The position numbers and the translations under genes were made by a program. From Leptolyngbya sp. NIES-2104 (GTDB lineage: Bacteria; Cyanobacteriota; Cyanobacteriia; Leptolyngbyales; Leptolyngbyaceae), in contig NZ_BBWW01000001.1 in assembly GCF_001485215.1 (NCBI RefSeq), positions 620,001 through 684,000 of the forward strand: 64,000 bases of DNA. The letters run 5' to 3'. Positions 1 to 8,541 of the stretch are shown piece after piece. Positions within the stretch are counted from its first letter, which is position 1, and the number at the start of each line of letters is the position of its first letter. The notes below the pieces were generated by a model that had not been told where the DNA came from, ran no database searches, and was given only the letters and a program-made list of their open reading frames with translations.

Positions 1-1
1 A

Positions 2-2461
2 TCATCCGAGTGGAATTTGATCACGTTCTGCGAAGAATCGCGGATGGCTTACGATCGCGTTAATCTCAGCGGATTTTTTGCAGGGAAAACGGCGGACGAT
101 CTCTCGCTGGTCGAGTCAGATTTTTATGCAAAGCATGGCGTTCAGATCTATGTTGGAGATAAGGCTGTTGGGATCGATCGCGATCGCAAAACCGTCACTT
201 CCGCCAATGGTGTCACTCTTCGTTATGACAAGCTCGTTCTTGCTACCGGATCGTTTCCATTTGTGCCGCCGATCCAAGGCAGGGAGACGGAAGGGACGTT
301 CGTGTATCGCACCATTGATGATCTCGAAGCGATCGCAGCCTACGCCCAATCATGTCGAACTGGCGTGGTTGTTGGGGGCGGTCTGCTCGGATTGGAATGC
401 GCGAATGCGTTGAAGAATTTAGGGCTAGAAACTCATGTGGTTGAGTTTATGCCCCGATTGATGCCCGTTCAGGTGGACGATGCGGGTGGGGCATTACTGA
501 AGCAAAATATCGAAGCGATCGGCGTTTCGGTTCATACAAGCAAATCGACGACGGAAATTGTGAGCGAAAACGGGCGCGTCGATCGAATGCTGTTTGCAGA
601 TGGTACGGAACTGCACACAGACATGATCGTATTTTCGGCGGGGATTCGTCCGAGGGATGAAATGGCGCGATCGTGCGGTTTGTCGGTCGGTGAACGCGGT
701 GGAATTGTCATTAACGAGAATTGCCAGACTTCGGACGCGGATATTTATGCGATCGGGGAATGTGCCCTCTATGAGAATCGCATCTATGGTTTAGTTGCTC
801 CGGGTTATTCGATGGCGACTGTGGCAGCGGATCATCTTTGTAGTCTCCAGGGCAATCAGTTCACAGGCGCAGATATGTCTACAAAGCTCAAATTGTTGGG
901 TGTAGATGTGGCGAGTTTTGGGGATGCGTTTGCGAAGACAGGGGGCGCGAAAGAAATTGCGATCGTCGATTCGGTTCAAGGCACTTACAAAAAGTTAGTG
1001 GTTGATCAAACCGGGAAGACGCTGCTTGGTGGAATCCTAGTCGGAGATGCTTCGGCATACGGCAATCTGGTTCAATTGATGCAGAATCAAATTACCTTGC
1101 CGCCGCATCCTGAAGATCTGATCATTCCGCCTCGAAGTGGTAGTGCTTCAGCGGTGATGGGAGTCGATAGCTTTCCTGATACGGCACAAATTTGCTCTTG
1201 TAACAATGTCACTAAAGCAGCGATTTGTGATGCCATTCAGAATCAAAATCTGACCGACATTGGTAGCTTGAAACAATGTACCAAAGCGGGAACAGGCTGC
1301 GGGGGCTGCGTTCCGTTAGTGACTGATTTGTTGAAATCAGAACTGAAAAAAGCGGGCATCGAAGTTAAAAATCATTTGTGTGAGCACTTCGCGTATTCAC
1401 GTCAGGAACTTTATCATCTAGTGCGATCGCAGAGAATTCATACGTTTGCTGAGCTACTTCAGCAACATGGAACCGGTCAAGGATGCGAAATTTGTAAACC
1501 TGCGATCGGGTCAATTCTGGCATCGGCTTGGAATGATTACATTCTTGATCCCGCTCATACAGGTTTACAAGACACGAATGATGCTTTTCTCGCCAACATT
1601 CAGCGAGATGGAACTTACTCGGTTGTGCCGCGTGTTCCGGGTGGAGAACTGACACCCGATCAGTTAATTGCTCTCGGTCAAGTTGCCAAAGAGTTTGGAC
1701 TCTACACCAAGATTACTGGCGGTCAGCGCGTCGATTTATTTGGAGCAAGAGTTGAACAGTTACCGCTGATTTGGAAACAGTTGATTGATGCGGGATTTGA
1801 ATCGGGTCATGCTTACGGAAAAGCATTGAGAACCGTGAAATCTTGTGTTGGGAGTACTTGGTGCCGATTCGGGGTGCAAGATTCGACCAGTTTAGCGATC
1901 GAGGTGGAACTGCGCTATCGAGGCTTACGTGCTCCTCACAAGATTAAATCTGCGGTGTCCGGTTGTACTCGCGAATGTGCTGAAGCTCAGAGTAAAGACT
2001 TTGGTATTATTGCAACTGAGAAAGGCTGGAATTTGTATATCTGTGGCAATGGTGGCATGAAGCCGCAACATGCACAGTTACTGGCGGCAGATTTGGACAA
2101 AGAAACTTTGATTCGGTATATCGATCGCTTTTTAATGTTCTACATTCGCACAGCAAACCGCTTAGAACGAACTGCAACTTGGTTCAATAAGCTCGAAGGT
2201 GGAATGGACTATCTCAAGCAAGTGATCATCGAAGATTCACTCGGTATCTGTGCAGAGCTTGAGGCAGAAATGGTGCATCAAGTGAATACCTACGCTTGTG
2301 AGTGGAAAACGACAATCGAAGATCCCGCGAAAGTTCGTCGTTTCCGGCATTTTGTTAACTCAGATGACCCCGATCCGAACATTGTTCAAGTCGAAGAACG
2401 CGGACAACATCGCCCCATTTATGAACACGAGCGGCAACTGTTTTCGTTAACGCGATCGTAG
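2..2461 (+). CDS. nirB: NAD(P)H-dependent nitrite reductase large subunit, 5' end cut by window
   Basis: Cytoplasmic siroheme enzyme reducing nitrite to ammonium with NAD(P)H. The frame is open from base 2, and about 30 N-terminal residues (the first FAD strand) lie outside the window. Visible in order: FAD/NAD-binding oxidoreductase half with the GGGLLGLECA nucleotide fold; a BFD-like [2Fe-2S] domain with ICSCNN and GTGCGGC near 1190-1310; then the nitrite/sulfite reductase half with CVGSTWC near 1850 and SGCTRECAEA near 1970, the four Cys that bind [4Fe-4S]-siroheme. The total length would be close to the roughly 850 residues of the family. nirD follows after 138 bp. Most cyanobacteria are known for ferredoxin-dependent NirA, so an NAD(P)H type is notable here. 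Confidence 0.95.
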   Translation, partial: SSEWNLITFCEESRMAYDRVNLSGFFAGKTADDLSLVESDFYAKHGVQIYVGDKAVGIDRDRKTVTSANGVTLRYDKLVLATGSFPFVPPIQGRETEGTFVYRTIDDLEAIAAYAQSCRTGVVVGGGLLGLECANALKNLGLETHVVEFMPRLMPVQVDDAGGALLKQNIEAIGVSVHTSKSTTEIVSENGRVDRMLFADGTELHTDMIVFSAGIRPRDEMARSCGLSVGERGGIVINENCQTSDADIYAIGECALYENRIYGLVAPGYSMATVAADHLCSLQGNQFTGADMSTKLKLLGVDVASFGDAFAKTGGAKEIAIVDSVQGTYKKLVVDQTGKTLLGGILVGDASAYGNLVQLMQNQITLPPHPEDLIIPPRSGSASAVMGVDSFPDTAQICSCNNVTKAAICDAIQNQNLTDIGSLKQCTKAGTGCGGCVPLVTDLLKSELKKAGIEVKNHLCEHFAYSRQELYHLVRSQRIHTFAELLQQHGTGQGCEICKPAIGSILASAWNDYILDPAHTGLQDTNDAFLANIQRDGTYSVVPRVPGGELTPDQLIALGQVAKEFGLYTKITGGQRVDLFGARVEQLPLIWKQLIDAGFESGHAYGKALRTVKSCVGSTWCRFGVQDSTSLAIEVELRYRGLRAPHKIKSAVSGCTRECAEAQSKDFGIIATEKGWNLYICGNGGMKPQHAQLLAADLDKETLIRYIDRFLMFYIRTANRLERTATWFNKLEGGMDYLKQVIIEDSLGICAELEAEMVHQVNTYACEWKTTIEDPAKVRRFRHFVNSDDPDPNIVQVEERGQHRPIYEHERQLFSLTRS

Positions 2462-2503
2462 TGCGGAGGTTTTGAACGTAGGAATCTCATCGTAATTGCA
2501 ACA

Positions 2504-2522
2504 CCCGCCCCGGAATAGAATC
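2504..2522. repeat. Truncated arm of the local hairpin-repeat family
   Basis: The stretch ACCCGCCCCGGAATAGAAT in the nirB-nirD gap matches the left arm of the large hairpin element near 57972-58168, but the partner arm and inner hairpins are missing. It looks like a decayed fragment. Nothing else is recognisable in this 138-bp gap. Confidence 0.4.
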
Positions 2523-2599
2523 GCAGTCGAAGCAGTTTTAATTAGGCACCTCTAAGTCAATTTATTGCCTGCTCTTTAATCCTTCACTCCTACCCAACT

Positions 2600-2947
2600 A
2601 TGCAATCTTCACAATCTCTTGCAACAACCTGGACTACTGTTTGCACCCTAGAAGACATCACTCCAAATACTGGAGTTTGCGCTCTAGTAAATGGGCAACA
2701 GGTCGCGATCTTTCGAGTGGGACAAGATCAACTTTATGCGATCGATAACTATGATCCGTTTAGTAAAGCGTATGTACTTTCTCGTGGAATCGTAGGCGAT
2801 CGGAACGGTATTTCTAAAGTTGCTTCGCCGATTTACAAACAGAATTTCAACCTCAAAACAGGTGAATGTTTAGATGATCCTACGGTCACGATTCGCACTT
2901 TTGCGGTTCAGTTGGTCGAAGGTCAAGTTCAGGTTGGCTTAAGCTGA
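2600..2947 (+). CDS. nirD: Nitrite reductase small subunit
   Basis: A 115-residue Rieske-like protein of the NirD family, the small partner of NirB. The fold signature is visible (GQQVAIFRVGQDQLYAIDNYDPF, then ASPIYKQNFNLKTGECLDDP). As in other NirD proteins, the Cys-His ligands of true Rieske centres are absent, so it should bind no cluster. It lies on the same strand 138 bp after nirB, with no other gene between, so co-transcription is likely. No strong ribosome-binding site is seen before the ATG. Identification rests on both the sequence pattern and the nirB context. Confidence 0.92.
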   Translation: MQSSQSLATTWTTVCTLEDITPNTGVCALVNGQQVAIFRVGQDQLYAIDNYDPFSKAYVLSRGIVGDRNGISKVASPIYKQNFNLKTGECLDDPTVTIRTFAVQLVEGQVQVGLS

Positions 2948-3004
2948 TCGAAATTGCAGACTGTATACTTTGAGAAACGCGATCGCTCAAAACTCTCTCA
3001 AAGT

Positions 3005-3946
3005 ATGACTCAGCCTTCAACCGACTCGATTCGATCTTCTTGGTTTCAAACTCTCAGCACTCGATCGATCCTCTCTGCTCTTGTTTTAGGGTCTGCCCTA
3101 TGTGCATTAGCAAGTGGGTCGATTTTTATGAAAATTGCGACTCAAGAAATGAGCGCGAATCAGGTGGCATTCAGTCGAGTTTTGATTGCAGCGATCGTCT
3201 TTGGTGTTTGGAATAGTCTTCGATCGATAACCCATCAAGAGAAGCCAACGAGTGAAATCGGCTGGCGTGAAGTTGGATTGTTGACCGGAGCAGGAGCAAG
3301 CTTTGCGAGTTTTGTCGTGCTACTTGCTTGGTCGCTGGCTCATACTCAGGTGGCAAATGCAACCTTGCTCACTCACATGATGCCGATTTTTACGACGTTT
3401 GCAGGCTGGTTGTTTCTGGGACAGCGATTTAGTCGGCAGTTTTGGATTGGGTTAGTGATTGCATTGATGGGAGCGATCGCGATCGGAGTTGGTGACTTGA
3501 GCTTAGATAGCGAAACGATTTGGGGTGATGTTGCAGCACTCGGTTCAGCGGTGTTTATTGCAATCGAGCTTTTGATCGTGGAACAATTACGGTCGAAATT
3601 AGCAACTCCGGTGATTGCGATGAGTGAAAGTGCGATCGCGAGTCTTGTACTCTTGCCATTGGTGCTATGGAATGGTGCTGAAATTCTGCCACCCTCATTT
3701 GAAAGCGGGTTAGCTGTGTTAGCTGCTGCGTTGATTACTCAAGTGACAGGACATGGATTGTTAACGTATAGCTTGAAGCAATTTTCGGCGGGCTTAGTTT
3801 CGGTTGCATTGTTAGCAGTGCCGATGATTGCAGCAGGATTAGCGATGGTGCTGTTTGGGCAAATGATTCAGTGGGGAAATGCGATCGCGTTTCTCGTCGT
3901 GCTGATTGGAATTTATCTCACTGTCTCGGCTCCGAAGAATGCTTAG
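3005..3946 (+). CDS. DMT-superfamily (EamA) permease
   Basis: Integral membrane protein of about 313 residues with roughly ten hydrophobic segments in the two-EamA-repeat layout typical of drug/metabolite transporters. The first repeat starts near ALVLGSALCALASGSIF and the second near IWGDVAALGSAVFIAIELL. The substrate cannot be told from sequence. The ATG at 3005 is preferred over an in-frame TTG at 2954 because the extra N-terminal residues are charged and unlike the family. The stop codon TAG uses the first base of the adjacent MITE (3946), so the insertion preserved the reading frame end. Confidence 0.85.
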   Translation: MTQPSTDSIRSSWFQTLSTRSILSALVLGSALCALASGSIFMKIATQEMSANQVAFSRVLIAAIVFGVWNSLRSITHQEKPTSEIGWREVGLLTGAGASFASFVVLLAWSLAHTQVANATLLTHMMPIFTTFAGWLFLGQRFSRQFWIGLVIALMGAIAIGVGDLSLDSETIWGDVAALGSAVFIAIELLIVEQLRSKLATPVIAMSESAIASLVLLPLVLWNGAEILPPSFESGLAVLAAALITQVTGHGLLTYSLKQFSAGLVSVALLAVPMIAAGLAMVLFGQMIQWGNAIAFLVVLIGIYLTVSAPKNA

Positions 3947-4151
3947 AGGGTATTTGAAAAGTCCTCGTTCGTTGCAGCGACCCGCCCTGAAATGAATTTC
4001 GGGCTAATCGGCGCAAGTCCATTTCAATGGACTAAGAAGCTGAAACTGGCTCCCAGTCTACTTCAGTAGACTTTCCACGGTTAGCCCGAAATTCATTTCA
4101 GGGTGAGAGGCAATCGAAGCGAAAAGACCTCTTATACTTCTCAAACACCTC
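3946..4151 (+). mobile_element. 206-bp MITE, copy 1
   Basis: A non-autonomous element with imperfect terminal inverted repeats (GAGGGTATTTGAAAAGT at the left, the complement of ACTTCTCAAACACCTC at the right). It is flanked by the 3-bp direct repeat TTA (3943-3945 and 4152-4154), read as a target-site duplication. Inside is a long stem (CCCGCCCTGAAATGAATTTC against its complement) enclosing two small hairpins of the form AGTCC..GGACT. It has the same length as copy 2 (38203-38408), which lies in the opposite orientation. The TNA-type duplication fits mobilisation by an IS5-family transposase, but that is inference. No ORF is present. Confidence 0.85.
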
Positions 4152-4589
4152 TTAAATGTAATACATCGTCACAGGCTGTTCTAGATAGTTCCGCTTCTCT
4201 AAAAGGTCTTGCAGACTATTTTTCTCCAAAACATCATCCGCTGCTTTCTTCACCGTCTGCCAAACCGTAGAAATCGCTTGAACTGAAACTGATTCACCCT
4301 CATCACTGTTTTCTGATGAATCGCCGCCTTCCATACAGTTCACAATCTCTAGAAGCGTAATTTTCCACGGGGGACGAGAGAGAAGATAGCCCCCTTTTTT
4401 GCCGCGCTCACTCGAAATTAGCCCCCCACGCCTGAGCGTCGCCAGCAATTGTTCTAAATAGCGATCGGGAATATTTTGCAACGCCGCAATCTGACGAATC
4501 TGAAGCGTTTCGCCACTGTCATAGATGGAAGCGAGTTCCAACATCGCCATCAACGCATATTTGGTTCGACCGGAGAGTTCTAGGAGCAT
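4152..4589 (-). CDS. Rrf2-family transcriptional regulator (copy 1)
   Basis: A 145-residue winged-helix regulator. The N-terminal Rrf2 signature is clear: LSGRTKYALMAMLELA, then IPDRYLEQLLATLRRGGLISSERGKKGGYLLSRP. The three clustered Cys that hold an Fe-S centre in IscR/NsrR are absent (only one Cys, in IVNCMEGG), so this is closer to the cluster-free CymR type, known in Firmicutes as a cysteine-metabolism repressor. A paralogue lies at 7507-7950, with the same C-terminal MYYI ending. The stop codon coincides with the right target duplication of MITE copy 1. A role in sulfur control is inferred from the neighbours. Confidence 0.9.
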   Translation of the reverse strand: MLLELSGRTKYALMAMLELASIYDSGETLQIRQIAALQNIPDRYLEQLLATLRRGGLISSERGKKGGYLLSRPPWKITLLEIVNCMEGGDSSENSDEGESVSVQAISTVWQTVKKAADDVLEKNSLQDLLEKRNYLEQPVTMYYI

Positions 4590-4786
4590 AGCGGAAATCC
4601 AGAAAACCGATTTGGGGCAGGAAGGGATGCAATCGCTCTGTTTATCGATCGAGTTATCGAGTTTTCCTCAAGATACTGGCTCTAAACCATAAGTTCAAAT
4701 AGTATTGATTTTCAATTGCATCACCTTAGTTTATTATGCACCCGCATGGTTCACTCTGGGCGGAGCAATGGTCTAAAGAGCAACAG

Positions 4787-4865
4787 ACAAGCATTCAAGC
4801 TACATACAAAAAATCGCTTGCATAAACCGTAGTTATTAAAACAACAAAAAAGAATGCTTGTTTTT
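4787..4865 (+). promoter_or_regulatory. Inverted repeat with T-run in the leader of the 4915 gene
   Basis: Perfect 10-bp inverted repeat ACAAGCATTC (4787-4796) and GAATGCTTGT (4852-4861), followed by TTTTTAT. The 55-nt loop holds a TACGG-like half box on the minus strand (around 4827-4831). It could be an attenuator or terminator in a transcribed leader. The rest of the 4590-4914 gap is AT-rich and shows nothing else I can name. Confidence 0.35.
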
Positions 4866-4914
4866 ATCGGTGTAAATGTTTAACGTAAAAGCATATTGAG
4901 TGGGGATAATGCAA

Positions 4915-5202
4915 ATGAGCTATACCGAAATTGATTGGCAACCGTTCCTTGATCGACTGCAATATCGAAACGGCGATCGCCTCCCTGTATATCCAGGAAA
5001 TCTAAAAGCCGATTTGCTGGCTTATTCGGGTTTGACAGGTGATGCACAAGGTGAAATGGTTTATCAGCTTGCAGTCGAAATTTCACGGCTGACGACCTGC
5101 TGTGAGCCAGAGATTATCTATTGGTTCTCGCGGCTGATTCGTTTAACGACTGCTTCATCGGCGGAAGTCGATCGACAAACGTTGATGATACGAAACATCT
5201 AG
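4915..5202 (+). CDS. Conserved-looking small protein of unknown function
   Basis: About 95 residues, soluble, slightly acidic, beginning MSYTEIDWQPFLDRL. I do not recognise a domain. The ATG at 4915 is chosen because GGGGA lies about 9 bases before it; GTG 4900 and ATG 4909 are in-frame alternatives. It contains a CC pair (TTCCEPEI) and a Trp-rich helix (IIYWFSRLIRL). It lies between two regulators, and its end overlaps the convergent LysR gene by 4 bp. A link to the surrounding sulfur-type genes is only positional. Confidence 0.6.
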   Translation: MSYTEIDWQPFLDRLQYRNGDRLPVYPGNLKADLLAYSGLTGDAQGEMVYQLAVEISRLTTCCEPEIIYWFSRLIRLTTASSAEVDRQTLMIRNI

Positions 5203-6101
5203 ATTAGAAATTGCTCAAATGCTTCAATCACTTGTGTTTGAAACCGCTTCTGATGTTTTAGCTTGAGAATCGGTTGCACAATGTCTAGTTTATTGCCTTC
5301 AGGATCAACGACTTGAACTGCCCAGAGAGTTTCAAGTTTGAGTTCTTTCTGAATCATTAATTCTGGTAGTGCTGCCGCTCCGACTCCTTGTTCGACCACG
5401 GCTTTGACCATTTCGCTTGTACTTAGCACTAACGCGATCGACAACGGTGATTCGACCTGCCAACGATGCAAGGCTTGTTCAAACATCTGTTGTGCCCCTG
5501 AGCCAGATTCTCGCATCACCCACTGGCTCGTGGCAAGTTGTGCGGTGTCGATCGTCGATTGACCAAACCAAGGATGGGTTTGACCGACCACAATTTTCAA
5601 TCGTTCTTGACCGACCGATTCTTGCAGCAGGTGTTCTTGAAACGATTGCTTTACTTCACCTGTGACTAGTCCAAGATCAAACCGTCCCAGAGAGGTTCCT
5701 TCTCCGATTTCCTCCGCGTTGCCGAGGATGCAGTGCACATAAATACCGGGGTATTGTTGCTTGAAGCGACTAATGCGATCGGGGAGCCAATAGTTTCCGA
5801 TCGTCAAACTTGAGCCAATCTTCAGTTCGCCGCGTTGAAGATTGTTCAATTCTCTTAATTGCCGCTCTGTAAAGGCAACTTGATCGAGAATTTTCTGAGC
5901 TTCGATCTGAAGAAGTTGTCCCGCATTTGTGATTTCAATCCGGCGACCAATGCGGTGAAATAGCTTCACGCTGTATTCTGCTTCGATCGTTTGAATCGCA
6001 GCGCTCACAGCAGGTTGAGTAATGTACAGTGTTTCGGCTGCACGAGTGAAATGCAAATGCTCTGCAACGGCTAAAAAAATTCGCAACTGTTCAAGTGTCA
6101 T
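5199..6101 (-). CDS. LysR-family transcriptional regulator
   Basis: A 300-residue LTTR with a classic N-terminal helix-turn-helix (MTLEQLRIFLAVAEHLHFTRAAE, QPAVSAAIQTIE) and a periplasmic-binding-like effector domain from about residue 90. The pattern resembles the CysL/YeiE type of regulators of sulfite and cysteine metabolism; I cannot separate these from other LTTRs by eye. It is divergent from the CysA-like ATPase gene across 238 bp that contain a short palindrome (6153-6167). That arrangement is the usual one for an LTTR and its target. Confidence 0.9.
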   Translation of the reverse strand: MTLEQLRIFLAVAEHLHFTRAAETLYITQPAVSAAIQTIEAEYSVKLFHRIGRRIEITNAGQLLQIEAQKILDQVAFTERQLRELNNLQRGELKIGSSLTIGNYWLPDRISRFKQQYPGIYVHCILGNAEEIGEGTSLGRFDLGLVTGEVKQSFQEHLLQESVGQERLKIVVGQTHPWFGQSTIDTAQLATSQWVMRESGSGAQQMFEQALHRWQVESPLSIALVLSTSEMVKAVVEQGVGAAALPELMIQKELKLETLWAVQVVDPEGNKLDIVQPILKLKHQKRFQTQVIEAFEQFLI

Positions 6102-6152
6102 TGAAATCGCAGAGTCCGCTTTAACTTTAACGGCTTTTTTATTGTGTTTGCC

Positions 6153-6167
6153 TTAATATACTATTAA
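6153..6167. promoter_or_regulatory. Candidate LysR operator in divergent promoter
   Basis: TTAATATACTATTAA has perfect 6-bp arms around a 3-nt centre, 52 bp upstream of the LysR start and between the divergent genes. AT-rich interrupted dyads are usual LTTR sites. The assignment is inferred from position. Confidence 0.4.
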
Positions 6168-6339
6168 ACTCACATAAGTCGAGCGAAGAAACGGGGAATG
6201 ATTTTGCATTCATTCAACCCAATTTCAGCTTAATGGCAAAAACGAACAGTGCTAAAAGTTACACATCTTCTCAATGAGCTGTAATATACTGTAGCCTAAT
6301 AGACAAAATGTAGATAAAGGACTGAAGGAGCAGAGTGCG

Positions 6340-7356
6340 GTGGGAATCGAAATTCAAGATGTATCGAAGCACTACGGATCGTTTCACGCGGTCGATCGAG
6401 TTAATCTCAGCATTAAAACAGATTCTTTAGTGGCGCTGCTAGGTCCTTCAGGATCGGGAAAATCCACCTTACTGAGAATGATCGCGGGACTGGAGCAACC
6501 CGACGAGGGGCGAATTGCTCTACTCGGACGCGATGCCACTCACATCCCCGTACAGAAACGGAACATTGGATTTGTGTTTCAGCACTATGCCTTGTTCAAA
6601 CATCTGACAATTCGGCAGAATATTGGATTCGCGCTGGATCTTCGCAAGACTTCCAAAGCCAGAGTTCGGGAGCGGGTAGAGGAATTGTTGGCGCTGATTC
6701 AACTGCAAGGACTAGGCGATCGCTATCCATCTCAGCTATCAGGTGGACAGCGGCAGCGGGTAGCGCTGGCGCGGGCGTTGGCGGTTCAACCTCAAGTGTT
6801 ACTGCTCGATGAACCTTTTGGGGCGTTGGATGCGAAGGTGCGGAAAGAGCTTCGGACTTGGTTGCGTCACTTGCATGAAGAAGTGAGTGTGACGACTGTT
6901 TTTGTGACGCACGATCAAGAAGAAGCGATGGAAGTGGCAGATGAAATTGTGGTGATGAATCAAGGGAAAGTCGAGCAGGTGGGAACTGCAACCGATATCT
7001 ATGATCATCCAGCGAGTGCGTTTGTGATGAGCTTTATTGGTCCGGTCAACGTTGTTCCGGTACATTCGGGAATTCTGCCGATCGGTAATAAGGTGTTGGA
7101 GAGCGATCGCGTCTTTTTACGTCCGCATGACATTGACATTGATCTAACCGCGTCGGCTGATACGGTTCCGGCACAAGTCGATCGTATTGTGCATCTGGGC
7201 TGGGAAGTCATCGTCGAAGTCCGGTTGGAATCTGGGGAATTGATCACAGTGAATTTGGGGCGCGATCGATTTAATCAGATTGAACTGCGATCGGATCAAC
7301 GGGTTCATCTCAAGCCGAAGTCAGTGAAAACGTTTCCGGCTTATGCACTGAAATAG
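6340..7356 (+). CDS. cysA: Sulfate/thiosulfate-type ABC transporter ATPase (CysA-like), orphan
   Basis: A 338-residue ABC ATPase: Walker [10 protein letters not shown], signature LSGGQRQR, Walker [13 protein letters not shown] and switch His in [10 protein letters not shown]. These are followed by a C-terminal TOBE-type domain with [10 protein letters not shown] and FLRPHDIDI, the arrangement of CysA. It would power sulfate or thiosulfate import at the inner membrane, but no permease (CysT/CysW) or binding protein is nearby, so partners must be encoded elsewhere. GTG start at 6340, with GAAGGAG about 10 bases upstream. It is divergent from the LysR gene, which probably controls it. Confidence 0.9.
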   Translation: MGIEIQDVSKHYGSFHAVDRVNLSIKTDSLVALLGPSGSGKSTLLRMIAGLEQPDEGRIALLGRDATHIPVQKRNIGFVFQHYALFKHLTIRQNIGFALDLRKTSKARVRERVEELLALIQLQGLGDRYPSQLSGGQRQRVALARALAVQPQVLLLDEPFGALDAKVRKELRTWLRHLHEEVSVTTVFVTHDQEEAMEVADEIVVMNQGKVEQVGTATDIYDHPASAFVMSFIGPVNVVPVHSGILPIGNKVLESDRVFLRPHDIDIDLTASADTVPAQVDRIVHLGWEVIVEVRLESGELITVNLGRDRFNQIELRSDQRVHLKPKSVKTFPAYALK

Positions 7357-7370
7357 GTGTGAGTTCAAAA

Positions 7371-7414
7371 AAAGCTCTCTTGCTGCGGACGTAATCCATG
7401 TGAGAGGGCTTTCT
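7371..7414 (+). terminator. Possible terminator after the CysA-like gene
   Basis: Imperfect stem (AAGCTCTC against GAGAGGGCTT, two bases bulged) followed by TTCT. The reverse direction gives a longer T-run. The T-tract is weak, so the call is tentative. Confidence 0.35.
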
Positions 7415-7446
7415 GAATGATTTCATGTGTCAGAATTTAGCGATCG

Positions 7447-7487
7447 TACGGTAAACTACACTAAGCCGATCAAATAAGTGTAGTTTA
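7447..7487 (+). promoter_or_regulatory. TACGGTAA box 1 plus perfect inverted repeat before rrf2 copy 2
   Basis: TACGGTAA at 7447-7454 runs into a perfect 11-bp inverted repeat, TAAACTACACT (7452-7462) and AGTGTAGTTTA (7477-7487), with a 14-nt spacer. The box ends 52 bp before the preferred start codon. The arrangement suggests an operator, perhaps for autoregulation by the Rrf2 protein encoded next. It is one of five such boxes in the sulfur-type island. Confidence 0.55.
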
Positions 7488-7506
7488 GATGCAAGCGAAC
7501 TTTCAG

Positions 7507-7950
7507 ATGTGTACCCTGCTCGAACTGTCTGCCAAGGTTGAATATACGTTGCTGGCGCTTCTAGAACTCGCAAGCCACCTTCATCATCCTTATCCACTGA
7601 CGGCAGCGGCAATTAATGAAAAGCATCAAATCCCTGAACGATATCTTGAGCAGATTCTAGCCACCTTGAGACGGGGCGGACTCGTTCACAGTCATCGCGG
7701 CTCGAAAGGTGGATTTGTTCTGGCACGTGAACCGCATGAGATTACGTTGCTCGATGTTGTGACGCTGATGGACGGTGAACGTAAACAGCGAAATCTTGAT
7801 GCAGCATCCACGGTCGAGCGGGAAATGATTTACAAAATTTGGCAGGAAAACGATTTGCGATCGCAGCAGTTTTTATCGACTATCACCCTTAAAGATCTCC
7901 GCCAACAGAGAGATGCTCTCCTGCAAGCAAATCCAATGTACTATATTTAA
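7507..7950 (+). CDS. Rrf2-family transcriptional regulator (copy 2)
   Basis: Paralogue of the regulator at 4152-4589: LLELSAKVEYTLLALLELA, IPERYLEQILATLRRGGLVHSHRGSKGGFVLAREPHEITLLDV. It has no cluster-binding Cys triad, so it should not be an Fe-S sensor. The ATG at 7507 (147 residues) aligns with the start of copy 1; an in-frame ATG at 7489 would begin right after the inverted repeat at 7452-7487 and is less likely. It ends NPMYYI, like copy 1. Regulation of the adjacent exporter operon is inferred from the repeated boxes in both promoters. Confidence 0.9.
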   Translation: MCTLLELSAKVEYTLLALLELASHLHHPYPLTAAAINEKHQIPERYLEQILATLRRGGLVHSHRGSKGGFVLAREPHEITLLDVVTLMDGERKQRNLDAASTVEREMIYKIWQENDLRSQQFLSTITLKDLRQQRDALLQANPMYYI

Positions 7951-8038
7951 CTTGCTTTGTTTCCTTTATAAAGCTCAGACGCTTTCTTCAGTCGTTTGAG
8001 CTTATAGAAATACGTAAGGTTGTGTTCTATTTGTAAAT

Positions 8039-8095
8039 TACGGTAATTCTATCGGATTATCGATCTCCAGTTTCTTTTCTGGTAAAATACGGTAA
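8039..8095 (+). promoter_or_regulatory. TACGGTAA boxes 2 and 3 upstream of the exporter operon
   Basis: Two copies of TACGGTAA at 8039-8046 and 8088-8095, each continuing with a TTnATCG-like sequence (TACGGTAATTCTATCGG and TACGGTAAGTTTATCGA). The second copy lies 24 bp before the start codon at 8120, where a bound repressor would block transcription or a start site. It is part of the five-copy set. Confidence 0.55.
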
Positions 8096-8119
8096 GTTTA
8101 TCGATTTGCTAGGTTTTGC

Positions 8120-8539
8120 ATGAAAGAACTGAGAAGAGAACAGGACGCAACGACCGAAATAGAGTTGAAGGGGATTTCCTTCAAAAAGGCGCGAGGTTGG
8201 CTGTTATTTGCGATCGGATGGCTTCTTTCTCCCTTGTGTTGGTGGAACGATCTGATTTTCAACCTGCCTGTTGCGTATGGATTTGGCTATCTTTGTAGCT
8301 TGTTCTCTTCGAGCTGGATGCTGCCGGGAACGATTGTTGGATATTGGTTCTCCAACTTAATTGGAATTTTGTTAATGCAGGCAGGCGCGATCGATGTCTT
8401 TCAATCGCAAGAACGCAATCTGAAAAAAGAACTGTTCTGGGGTGTGGTTTCTTCTTCGATTTTCACGATCGTTGTCGTCGCTCTAATTCAGCTAAAAGTT
8501 CTTGATCTGCCCGTTGACTTGCTAGTCAGAGGTCAGTAG
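8120..8539 (+). CDS. Small membrane protein of unknown function, exporter-operon leader gene
   Basis: A 139-residue protein with a charged N-terminus (MKELRREQD) and about four hydrophobic segments (near residues 27-45, 50-68, 75-95 and 110-128). I do not recognise the family. It ends 2 bp before the TauE/SafE gene, so the two are almost certainly co-translated. A role as an accessory subunit or co-exporter is possible by analogy with DUF1634 beside the second TauE in this window, but nothing in the sequence proves it. Confidence 0.75.
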   Translation: MKELRREQDATTEIELKGISFKKARGWLLFAIGWLLSPLCWWNDLIFNLPVAYGFGYLCSLFSSSWMLPGTIVGYWFSNLIGILLMQAGAIDVFQSQERNLKKELFWGVVSSSIFTIVVVALIQLKVLDLPVDLLVRGQ

Positions 8540-8541
8540 CA

